A DNA stretch of 9,537 nt. Source: Candidatus Doudnabacteria bacterium (lineage in GTDB: Bacteria > Patescibacteriota > Doudnabacteria > UBA920). The notes beneath the pieces were generated by a model. The model was not told where the DNA came from, ran no database searches, and saw only the letters and a program-made list of their open reading frames with translations. Location: positions 1 to 9,537 of the forward strand of contig JAEUSE010000019.1 of assembly GCA_016788805.1 (NCBI GenBank), written 5' to 3'. Below, one piece after another: positions 1 to 6,242 of the stretch. Numbering within the stretch: the first letter of the stretch is position 1; every line of letters begins with the position of its first letter. The position numbers and the translations under genes were made by a program.

Positions 1-74
1 GCTAAGGTTGCAGCTCGGCAAAAGGTGTGCAAGCTCATTTTGGCGCAGCGGAAACCGGTGTCGCATTGCGACGA

Positions 75-151
75 GGCGGCGTAGCTCAGCTGGTTAGAGC
101 ACAGGACTCATAAGCCTGGGGTCAGTGGTTCAAGTCCACTCGTCGCTACCA
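75..151 (+). tRNA. tRNA with anticodon CAT (elongator Met or Ile2), integration target
   Basis: A full cloverleaf can be drawn. The acceptor stem pairs 75-81 with 141-147 in seven pairs, two of them G-T. The D stem pairs 84-87 with 97-100. The anticodon stem is 102-106 with 114-118, with an A-G mismatch next to the loop, and CAT lies at 109-111. The T stem AGTGG/CCACT (124-128 with 136-140) is perfect around TTCAAGT. The discriminator is A148 and CCA is encoded at 149-151. The anticodon stem lacks the three G-C pairs of an initiator tRNA, so this is elongator Met or the Ile2 tRNA read after lysidine modification; the sequence does not decide between them. The 3' part is the attachment site of the element and also encodes, on the other strand, the end of the recombinase. 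Confidence 0.95.
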
Positions 152-1652
152 AGTTAGGATTTTTAGCCTCTTCGGAGGCTATTTTCTTTATTAACAGATA
201 AGCTTCTGACAATTTGGCGGTTCCAAATCCTTCTGCAGGATCATACGTTATGCCTTCAGGGAAAATACTATCTTGAACACGCTTCTTTATCTCTAGTGGA
301 GCCTGGTTCCAGTAAAGACCTGGATCACGCATAAACAATAATGCATCATCTATAACTTGTTCTTTGTTCGCCTCTTCTTTACTCGCATCGGCAAAACGCA
401 ACTTTAGCTGAAGAATACCAGAATCAATCTCGTCTTTTTTACTATTAAACTCTTCCTCGCCAATTTTGCCATCTAAGAACAAGTCTGTAAGACGTGATTT
501 CCTAGTTAATCCCGCTTCAATTTGAGCGTGAAGGTTCCGTGTAAGCTCTCTGGATTCCTTGTAGGCATCATTCCAACGTCTTAGTACAATTTCCTTAAAT
601 AGCTTTGTAGTGCCTTCATCAGGTCTTATGTCGCTTAAGAGTTGCATAAACTCTGTATGTACCACTTCACGTTTCTTACTTACCGGTTTATTGATTTCTG
701 AAGCTTTACACTTAATACAATGATAGCGAGGGCTAGGGCCTGAACGTCCTTTTGGAGAGCTTCCTGTAAGCGGGTGCCCACATTCTGAGTGTATTAAGAA
801 CCCGCCACGTAAGACCCAATCAGCTTCCGCACTCCTACTAAAATTATGATCTACGCCTTTAAGTACGCCTTGGATACGATAATAAACCTCTTCACTAATC
901 AGAGGCTTATGCATTCCTTTGATTGTTTTCCCGTCAGTAAACTTTGTATTAATAAATCCAGCATATAGGGGATTGCCAAGAATGTTACGTATAGACTGCC
1001 ACGATCTTGGCTTACCGGTCTTTGTTTTTATACCCAACTCAAATGCCAAATCAACAGCCTGAGCCACCGTGTACCCACCCTTACTGTAAAGAGTGAGGAG
1101 TTTTGTTACATTCGGTGCAAGTTCACTCGGCTCTAATGTTGGTACTCCAGCAGGCGTTTTAGCCTTTTTATAGCCCGGAGGAGCATCGTGAACCCATCCG
1201 CCCTGTTCTGTACGAGCAATCATACCTTGAGTTGTTCTTGCAGTACGTACATCGTTTTCAAGCTGTGCGAAAACAGCAAGCATACCCTCCATAGCCCTAC
1301 CCATAGGATCATCGGTTATTGGTTCAGTAACGGATACAAGTGCAACACCAGATCCAGCTAAACTCACTTTGACTGCTGTATGCACTTTTATATCTCTTGC
1401 TAGCCTATCAACCTTCCAAACAATACAGTGTGTTATTTTGCCCTTATTTTCCTTACACAGTTTCAGCATTTTCAATAACTCAGGTCTATTAGCAAACTTT
1501 GCGGATTCGCCCTCTTCACGGAATATATTTTCCGCAGGTAATTTGATGCCCATAGACTTAGCTTTATCAATGCAAGCCTTCTTTTGAGTGTCCAAGCTTG
1601 TGCCTTGAACTTGCTCGTCAGTTGATACTCTTACGTAAGCTACTGCTATCAT
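108..1652 (-). CDS. Large serine site-specific recombinase (integrase) whose C-terminus is encoded by the tRNA
   Basis: This 514-residue protein should integrate and excise the element through a serine-DNA intermediate. The resolvase/invertase catalytic domain covers about residues 1-145, with YVRVS (catalytic Ser10, Arg8), the DRLARD motif (82-87) and a long helix AVFAQLEND. A recombinase domain follows (about 150-265, with the RNILGNPLYAG motif), then a zinc ribbon (Cys291, His293, Cys312, Cys315; the first knuckle has CGH instead of the usual two cysteines), and a charged, probably coiled-coil region (355-440). Length is normal for large serine integrases. The ATG has a good site AGGAAAG six bases upstream (1659-1665), and an extended -10 lies before it. 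Residues 502-514 and the TGA stop lie inside the tRNA, antisense. Codons up to about residue 505 remain after excision; the rest would be replaced. Confidence 0.95.
   Translation of the reverse strand: MIAVAYVRVSTDEQVQGTSLDTQKKACIDKAKSMGIKLPAENIFREEGESAKFANRPELLKMLKLCKENKGKITHCIVWKVDRLARDIKVHTAVKVSLAGSGVALVSVTEPITDDPMGRAMEGMLAVFAQLENDVRTARTTQGMIARTEQGGWVHDAPPGYKKAKTPAGVPTLEPSELAPNVTKLLTLYSKGGYTVAQAVDLAFELGIKTKTGKPRSWQSIRNILGNPLYAGFINTKFTDGKTIKGMHKPLISEEVYYRIQGVLKGVDHNFSRSAEADWVLRGGFLIHSECGHPLTGSSPKGRSGPSPRYHCIKCKASEINKPVSKKREVVHTEFMQLLSDIRPDEGTTKLFKEIVLRRWNDAYKESRELTRNLHAQIEAGLTRKSRLTDLFLDGKIGEEEFNSKKDEIDSGILQLKLRFADASKEEANKEQVIDDALLFMRDPGLYWNQAPLEIKKRVQDSIFPEGITYDPAEGFGTAKLSEAYLLIKKIASEEAKNPNLVATSGLEPLTPGL
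136..149 (+). repeat. attL core (tRNA 3' end)
   Basis: The 14 bases CCACTCGTCGCTAC cover the 3' half of the T stem, the acceptor strand, the discriminator and the first C of CCA. They are identical to 8478-8491. Beyond this point the two copies differ: CAAG follows here, TAAA at the right end. The crossover therefore lies within or next to this block. On the minus strand the same bases are codons of the recombinase. Confidence 0.75.
164..189 (+). terminator. Terminator of the tRNA, supplied by the element
   Basis: A perfect 7-bp stem TAGCCTC/GAGGCTA (164-170 with 175-181) closes on a TTCG tetraloop and is followed by TTTTCTTTA. It lies 12 bases after the tRNA CCA, so it reads as a Rho-independent terminator for the tRNA transcript. 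It sits inside the recombinase gene, where it encodes residues near the C-terminus. On the minus strand the stem is followed by A rather than T, so it should not stop recombinase transcription. Confidence 0.8.
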
Positions 1653-1685
1653 TTGGAACTTTCCTAATGGTTTTTACCTCTTATA

Positions 1686-1694
1686 ATTATATCA
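1686..1694 (-). promoter_or_regulatory. Extended -10 promoter of the recombinase gene
   Basis: On the minus strand the bases TGATATAAT form an extended -10 element (TG, one base, then the consensus TATAAT). No good -35 is present, which extended -10 promoters do not require. Transcription would begin near 1679, giving a leader of about 27 bases with the AGGAAAG site. The TGA overlaps the stop codon of the small upstream gene, so the recombinase could be transcribed separately from it. Confidence 0.5.
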
Positions 1695-1865
1695 CTTTGT
1701 TACTTTTGGAACCATATTTAACTGAAGCATAGCAATCATATCTAAATCACTAATAAGCTTCTGTAATTGTTCATCACTATGCTTTTCGGCAAACTTGCCC
1801 ATTAACTTACGAGCTTCTTTTACCGTGATGATTGGCTTTTCTTCAATAGAATTGAGAGTAGACAA
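1692..1865 (-). CDS. Small 57-residue protein upstream of the recombinase
   Basis: The frame gives a compact, charged, helix-prone protein with segments ITVKEARKLMGKFAEKHSDE and LQKLISDLDMIAMLQLN, which looks coding. Its only reasonable start is TTG at 1865, with AGTAGG nine bases upstream. The next ATG, inside KLMGKF, would give a 36-residue product. The frame stays open upstream to 1985 but contains no ATG, GTG or TTG there, and that stretch is better explained as a folded RNA leader. The family was not recognised. Its place directly before a serine recombinase suggests an accessory role such as control of integration or excision, but this is inference. The gene could also be a remnant of a longer protein. 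Confidence 0.5.
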   Translation of the reverse strand: MSTLNSIEEKPIITVKEARKLMGKFAEKHSDEQLQKLISDLDMIAMLQLNMVPKVTK

Positions 1866-1970
1866 TGCGAATATCCTACTGAGATACTCGCTAACAGTTC
1901 CTGTGGGTCGTTTAGGGAACTGGTCGCCATTTCGTCCGTAGACCTTTAAGCATCGCCTCTCCCCGGCGTC
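1866..1970 (-). ncRNA. Candidate structured RNA leader with consecutive hairpins
   Basis: The RNA predicted to start at about 1970 can fold into hairpins in series. They are CGCC/GGCG around GGGGAGA (1968-1954), a short GUC-UACG-GAC hairpin with a cUACGg tetraloop, CAGUUCC/GGAACUG (seven perfect pairs, 14-base loop) and GCGAGUAUC/GAUAUUCGC (nine pairs, one G-U). The last stem ends one base before the TTG start of the small protein. Its loop and 3' strand include the AGTAGG that would be the ribosome site, so folding could hide it. A cis-acting regulator or a small RNA are both possible. It matches no riboswitch class that I could recognise. The alternative is coding sequence lacking a start codon. 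Confidence 0.4.
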
Positions 1971-1976
1971 ATAGAT

Positions 1977-1985
1977 ATTATAACA
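1977..1985 (-). promoter_or_regulatory. Extended -10 promoter before the structured leader
   Basis: TGTTATAAT on the minus strand is an extended -10 with the consensus hexamer. A second TATAAT lies 12 bases upstream (1994-1989), overlapping the stop of the 346-residue gene. Seven bases downstream is G1970, exactly the first base of the folded region. This agreement is the main reason to see the leader as a transcript of its own. Confidence 0.5.
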
Positions 1986-1989
1986 TCAA

Positions 1990-3030
1990 TTATACCCTTG
2001 ATGTTCTGCTATAAACATCAGCGAATTTCAGGTCGCCAGCCTGTAATTTCTTAAACTCTTCATCAACCTCATCAGCCGTTAGAAGACCTTCTACCTCAAT
2101 ACTGCTGTTGCTTGATATGATTTTACCTTCTAAGGCTTCATTGAGCCTTGCCAAAACGTGTTCACGGATTTTAGCCTGCATTCTTGCGTACGTTAAGTGC
2201 CTATGCATTGTGTAGTATTCAAGTATTTCATTATCCCTTTGCTGACGCTGGCCCCACCCTGTTTTCTTAGTTAGCTGAGCAATTTCTATGTATTTTTCTT
2301 TTCTGTAACGATCAAAATCAAAGCCTATACCTTTATTAGTTTCAAATGCCTTCATTTGAAACTCTGGTATTGAAGTTCTGCTTAACTTGCCCAATCTCTT
2401 CAGTATTCTATTCCACCTGTATGTACCGCCAAATTCACTTGGAACTTTGATGTGCAGGATCTTTTCTTTAGGCACACGGCGTATACCAGCCTTAATACGA
2501 GCGTGTTTAGCAGCACTCCAAGGAATGATTTGAAAATACTGGCCGAACACTTTTCTCATACTTGGCTGGTATATATGGTAAAACTCAATCTTAGTAATAT
2601 TACCTTGATCGTCTGTCTCGCAATATAACTCAAAAAATACCTCTGAGTGATAGAAGAGTGACTGAGATGTTTGTTCTATAAAGTCATTAACAGCTTCGCT
2701 AAGTCTTGGCTTGAAACCACTATGTGATATTGCCTCAGCGATAGTTTTTTCAAGATCAGCATCAGCAGGAACTAGCTTTGCCGAGTAAGTGCTACCACGC
2801 CTATGTTTAAAAGGCATAATACCTAGGTGCATATCTTGCAGAAACATAAACAGCTCCCCTTGATAGTCGTCTCTGAGCGTTTTATAGCCACCATTAACCC
2901 ATACCGTTATACGACCGGGATCTCTTCTGTTAGGATACTCAGAAACCCACTTGGACAGCATAAATGGATCCTTAATAAACGGCTGAAGCCGCTTACGCCA
3001 AAACGCAGTCAGACTATTCAGCTTCTTCAT
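1990..3030 (-). CDS. Hypothetical protein with weak phage-portal-like features
   Basis: A soluble 346-residue protein without signal peptide or membrane helix. It is basic at the N-terminus. Three stretches recall phage portal proteins: a helix followed by a strand-rich part (about 112-155, SEAVNDFIEQ then FFELY...ITKIEFYHIYQPSMRKVF), RVPKEKILHIKVPSEFGG (185-202, like the portal motif 'P.e.ilHik'), and a C-terminal VEGLLTADEVDEEFKKLQAG helix. At 346 residues it is shorter than many portals. No large terminase, protease or capsid gene is nearby, so a true portal is doubtful; it may be a distant relative with another job. Its start overlaps the end of the upstream membrane-protein gene by 17 bases, which implies translational coupling and a shared function. 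Confidence 0.8.
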   Translation of the reverse strand: MKKLNSLTAFWRKRLQPFIKDPFMLSKWVSEYPNRRDPGRITVWVNGGYKTLRDDYQGELFMFLQDMHLGIMPFKHRRGSTYSAKLVPADADLEKTIAEAISHSGFKPRLSEAVNDFIEQTSQSLFYHSEVFFELYCETDDQGNITKIEFYHIYQPSMRKVFGQYFQIIPWSAAKHARIKAGIRRVPKEKILHIKVPSEFGGTYRWNRILKRLGKLSRTSIPEFQMKAFETNKGIGFDFDRYRKEKYIEIAQLTKKTGWGQRQQRDNEILEYYTMHRHLTYARMQAKIREHVLARLNEALEGKIISSNSSIEVEGLLTADEVDEEFKKLQAGDLKFADVYSRTSRV

Positions 3031-5527
3031 CTTCTACGCCCATTTCTCTATTAAGCTCCTGCTCAAAGTCACGTCTATCAGGGAAGTCTATATCTAGGTC
3101 TGTTGCAGATGAATGTTTACTTAGATACGTTACAAAAAATACGTTCCGAGCCTCAAAGGACAGCGTGCCTGAATACTTGACGAGCACCCTTATGAGAGGA
3201 CTTTCGTGCGTTGGCTGCGTATCATCAAACGAGCTACTACTAAGGATGTCCACGTTAAAACCTTTTTCCTCCAAGACAGCCCTTAGCTGCATATCCCAAT
3301 TCATACGAAGTGCAGCTTTAGGCATCATCAAACCATACTGGGTATCCCTATAGCTCATCATAGCTACCATAAGTTGTATCGTGGCTTTAGCGTCACTGGC
3401 ACTTTCCAAATAGCTATCCCAAGTGTCTTTGCACACCTTCCATAAATCTTGATTGCCGTGTAATTCAGCATAGATCTTAATGAAACCACTCAATGTAAGT
3501 AGATCTTCTATAGGCTCAGATGACAATACAATCTTACTTTGCTCAGCCCAACCTTCAACATCCTCACGTGTCTTTTGATAAGCCGTTAAGGCACCTCCAA
3601 ACACACTAGGGAATAGATCTTTTAGTCTTTCGGCGTTGTTTTCTTTTGCGGCGTTATAAGCAGCCTGAACGCCAAATGTGTAAGCTTGTCCAAAGTAGTC
3701 TGGCAAGTCCTTCAATTCAGTCTTCGGTAATAACGACAAAGGCATAATTAATTGTGCTAGTTTATCTATGGCTTTCTGATCGTAGCTTTGCAACAAGGCT
3801 TTCTCGGTATCGGCATCAATCGATGTCCACGGCAGGTCTTGAACCTTCTTCTGGCCTTCACATTGCTCAATAAGTTGCTGAACCCTCCAGCCCAGTGATA
3901 GCAGCTTATTCGTGAACTCAACCCAGCGATCTATAAGGTGAGCAGCCTGAACGTACTTGTGACGTCGTATTAGTTCATTCACATTATCTTCGTAAATATC
4001 CTTTTGTAAGGATTTAATATAGTCGTAATACTTTTTTAAACCAGCAAGATACTGTTGGGTGGTAATAGTCCTTATATACCACTGTGGACTTACTGGCTTT
4101 TTTTCAATTTTATTCTCAGTCCTATAGGACTTCTGGGTCACTTCAACGTTGGTTAGTATGCTGCCGGGTAGCTTGCTTTTATAGATAGATGTTTCGTGAA
4201 GCCACTTTATGTCATCAATCTCTTTTACAAGATCTTCACACGTTCGGTCAGCCACATATCGTGTAAGACTTACGAGGGAGCCAATCGGCAACCTACCTAG
4301 ACTGTCCATAAGAGCAATATGACCTTTTTTATCTTCATCGGCTTTAGGGTTATCGGCATCAACTATACTTTTACTGATTACCTCTCCAACACGCTTAGTA
4401 ATAAGTCCGGCAACCTCGTGGTAAAAATCAGGGCCTAGATCCTCTAAGACACTGACTAACGTTTCAAGACATAGCTGTGCCTGAGACCATTGTTTTGTTG
4501 CCACTAAGTGCTCAAAGACCTTGATGATAATCTCTAAAGCTTGCTCTTCAAACCAGTTCTGATTTCTTATGTCCTTCGGCTCAAGGCTAGTACCAGTATT
4601 GAGAGCCATAGTAATTGCAGACTCGTCAGTAAGTAGCCAGTTTTGATGCTGATACCTAGTTGCAAACCATTTACTGTCAGCTGGTATTTGCTTCTTTTTC
4701 TCAATATAGTAAGCTATCAGACCACCAGTAAACTTCACTATATCCCTTAATTGGGCACCGGATAGCTTAATTGGATCAATACCAAAATCTACTAGGTCGC
4801 TAAGGCTCTCTAAGGCTTCTTTGGCATTACGGCGATAGTGATTTTGCATATAGTTTTTCTTCCAGCCAAATCCTCCAGCAGTCGCACCGTCAATTGCTGA
4901 AGCAGCATCGCCAGTAAGTGCAGAACTTGCTTCTTGGGTGTGAATGAAATAAAACGTCTGCCAACCAAGGGCCATAAATCGCACAATCGCATAAAGACAA
5001 AGCAGGGTGATGAGTATAGGCCCAAGAAACCCTACCTGATAACCAAAAGAACGGAGCAGTAAGTAATAGACGCCTATCAGCATTGTGAGCACAAGCGTCT
5101 TTATGTACTGACCGCCTTTCCTTTCCCTTATAAAGAGGTTTTGTAGATTTTGAGGTGCACGCATAAATAAATTGCCTGCGATCGCACTTAGTGCCGTGAA
5201 ATAAAGACCGAGAAATACGCCAGATACTGTTACTACAGTTGATATTAGTAAGCCTAGCTCTTCATTGCCAAAGGTGAACCGAACGTCCTTAGCCAACGCA
5301 GAAAGCAATTCAACAAGAACAATAAACACGGCAGCAAGAAGACCTGTGGCGAGTATGCCCCTAAGCGACTTTCTTAGGATGCGTGAAGAAATTTTCTCTT
5401 CCTTCAACGAATGTTTTGCACCGTAAAGCCGCCTATAAAACTTAAAGGTCAGCTTACTTTCTATAAAGAGCAGTGTCTTCCACCAATAGGATTTATTCTG
5501 TAGATTATTTATTACTCGGCTTCGCAT
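3014..5527 (-). CDS. Large membrane protein with four N-terminal helices and a long soluble domain
   Basis: The 837-residue product has a basic amphipathic N-terminus, then four predicted membrane segments (about 58-79, 91-118, 143-162, 165-188). About 640 residues follow that are soluble, mostly helical and rich in Lys, Glu and Asp, ending in a very acidic tail (EDEEAE). The membrane part, with a hydrophobic segment VVTVSGVFLGLYFTALSAIA followed by a charged loop and two more helices, resembles DUF2254-type bacterial membrane proteins. The long soluble part looks like helical-repeat material. Positive charge before helix 1 and the even number of helices put the large domain in the cytoplasm. 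Function is unknown; a scaffold or sensor at the membrane, working with the overlapping 346-residue protein, is an inference. Confidence 0.85.
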   Translation of the reverse strand: MRSRVINNLQNKSYWWKTLLFIESKLTFKFYRRLYGAKHSLKEEKISSRILRKSLRGILATGLLAAVFIVLVELLSALAKDVRFTFGNEELGLLISTVVTVSGVFLGLYFTALSAIAGNLFMRAPQNLQNLFIRERKGGQYIKTLVLTMLIGVYYLLLRSFGYQVGFLGPILITLLCLYAIVRFMALGWQTFYFIHTQEASSALTGDAASAIDGATAGGFGWKKNYMQNHYRRNAKEALESLSDLVDFGIDPIKLSGAQLRDIVKFTGGLIAYYIEKKKQIPADSKWFATRYQHQNWLLTDESAITMALNTGTSLEPKDIRNQNWFEEQALEIIIKVFEHLVATKQWSQAQLCLETLVSVLEDLGPDFYHEVAGLITKRVGEVISKSIVDADNPKADEDKKGHIALMDSLGRLPIGSLVSLTRYVADRTCEDLVKEIDDIKWLHETSIYKSKLPGSILTNVEVTQKSYRTENKIEKKPVSPQWYIRTITTQQYLAGLKKYYDYIKSLQKDIYEDNVNELIRRHKYVQAAHLIDRWVEFTNKLLSLGWRVQQLIEQCEGQKKVQDLPWTSIDADTEKALLQSYDQKAIDKLAQLIMPLSLLPKTELKDLPDYFGQAYTFGVQAAYNAAKENNAERLKDLFPSVFGGALTAYQKTREDVEGWAEQSKIVLSSEPIEDLLTLSGFIKIYAELHGNQDLWKVCKDTWDSYLESASDAKATIQLMVAMMSYRDTQYGLMMPKAALRMNWDMQLRAVLEEKGFNVDILSSSSFDDTQPTHESPLIRVLVKYSGTLSFEARNVFFVTYLSKHSSATDLDIDFPDRRDFEQELNREMGVEDEEAE

Positions 5528-5566
5528 AGCTTTTTCTCAGGCTTGCCCACCGATACCTTTAGAAAG

Positions 5567-5572
5567 ATTATA
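5567..5572 (-). promoter_or_regulatory. -10 element upstream of the large membrane protein gene
   Basis: TATAAT on the minus strand lies 39 bases before the ATG of the large membrane protein. No good -35 is visible at 17 bases. A short palindrome (5586-5602) covers the place where a -35 would be. Confidence 0.4.
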
Positions 5573-5585
5573 CCCCTGTTAGCCG

Positions 5586-5602
5586 TTAGAAGCCACTTCT
5601 AA
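5586..5602. promoter_or_regulatory. Palindrome over the -35 region, possible operator
   Basis: TTAGAAG-CCA-CTTCTAA is a perfect 7-bp inverted repeat with a three-base centre. It is placed between the stop of the 200-residue gene and the TATAAT of the next gene. There is no T-run on either side, so it is not a typical terminator. Position and symmetry suit a repressor site, but a chance palindrome cannot be excluded. Confidence 0.35.
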
Positions 5603-5607
5603 ACTAT

Positions 5608-6210
5608 CTACAGCCAAGTCCCGCCTTTGTGCGTAGTCATCGCCAGCCAATCTTCATATACATATCTACCCTCTGCATTCGGTTCAATTTGTTTAAAGGG
5701 TAGTACATCCTCAATTTCAGGTATTAACGTGGCTAACTCAGGTATATCGGAGAACTTTAGTGGCTTGTCCTTATAGATCTCGCTATACGGCTCTTTAAAT
5801 AGCCTGACAATCGTTTTCTTGCCCGAAGGCTTGATAACCTCATAGTCAATCTTCAGACCGTCTTCTTCGTCACCAACGGCTCGCAAAATAACGGTTGGTG
5901 TCAGCTTACTAAAAGACATCGCAATGCCAGTTTCTATATTCATCTTGTAATGAGGGTGTTTGCCTTCGTGATATTCCTTGAAGTGCAAATAGCCTTTGTG
6001 TAATGCGTCAAAATCAAATGGTTCAGCACGGCAGCGAAGCTCTATATTATCCTCTTTTGGGTTAATTACGAATATATAAATGTACTTAAAAGTACCAATA
6101 TGCGATACAAAACGATCCGTGTACCAATAGAAGTTCGGACGCTTAGTGTCCGGCGGTTGCAATGCGTCAAACAGCCTGTCTGAGTTATGAATAAGTAAAA
6201 GTTTGCTCAT
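5608..6210 (-). CDS. Hypothetical soluble protein, 200 residues
   Basis: No family was recognised. The protein has no signal peptide and no membrane helix. The first two thirds look rich in strands (for example FKYIYIFVINP and KKTIVRLFKEP), and the C-terminal third has a negatively charged helix (SDIPELATLIPEIEDVLPF) and ends in WLAMTTHKGGTWL. Aromatic residues are frequent near the N-terminus (FYWYTDRF). The ATG at 6210 lacks a clear Shine-Dalgarno site. The gene begins 32 bases after the stop of the CAP-domain gene and is probably co-transcribed with it. It is intact and has codon use like its neighbours, so it is likely a real cargo gene. Confidence 0.8.
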   Translation of the reverse strand: MSKLLLIHNSDRLFDALQPPDTKRPNFYWYTDRFVSHIGTFKYIYIFVINPKEDNIELRCRAEPFDFDALHKGYLHFKEYHEGKHPHYKMNIETGIAMSFSKLTPTVILRAVGDEEDGLKIDYEVIKPSGKKTIVRLFKEPYSEIYKDKPLKFSDIPELATLIPEIEDVLPFKQIEPNAEGRYVYEDWLAMTTHKGGTWL

Positions 6211-6242
6211 AACTTAATTATGAATTGTAAGTAGCGTTTTAA

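Noticed and set aside
1..84. Open plus-strand frame from the left edge (ending DEAA) with a TAG inside the tRNA start
   Set aside because: Only 27 codons are visible, other frames are also open, and the stop falls in the acceptor/D region of the tRNA. It could be the end of a gene, but nothing supports one frame over another.
1369..1587. Plus-strand frames within the recombinase and elsewhere (for example 2827-3054, 7048-7266)
   Set aside because: All are antisense to well-supported genes and have no recognisable domain or start signals.
108..1652. Alternative genetic code (TGA as Gly, as in some CPR lineages)
   Set aside because: TGA ends the recombinase and the small protein at sensible places, and no gene has internal TGA codons, so the standard code fits.
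1990..3030. Firm call as a phage portal protein
   Set aside because: The resemblance rests on a few short motifs and secondary-structure pattern. The expected neighbours are missing and the protein is short, so only a portal-like label is justified.
4810..5025. Minus-strand frame of 71 codons
   Set aside because: Lies entirely within the large membrane protein gene in another frame, with no ribosome site; a shadow.
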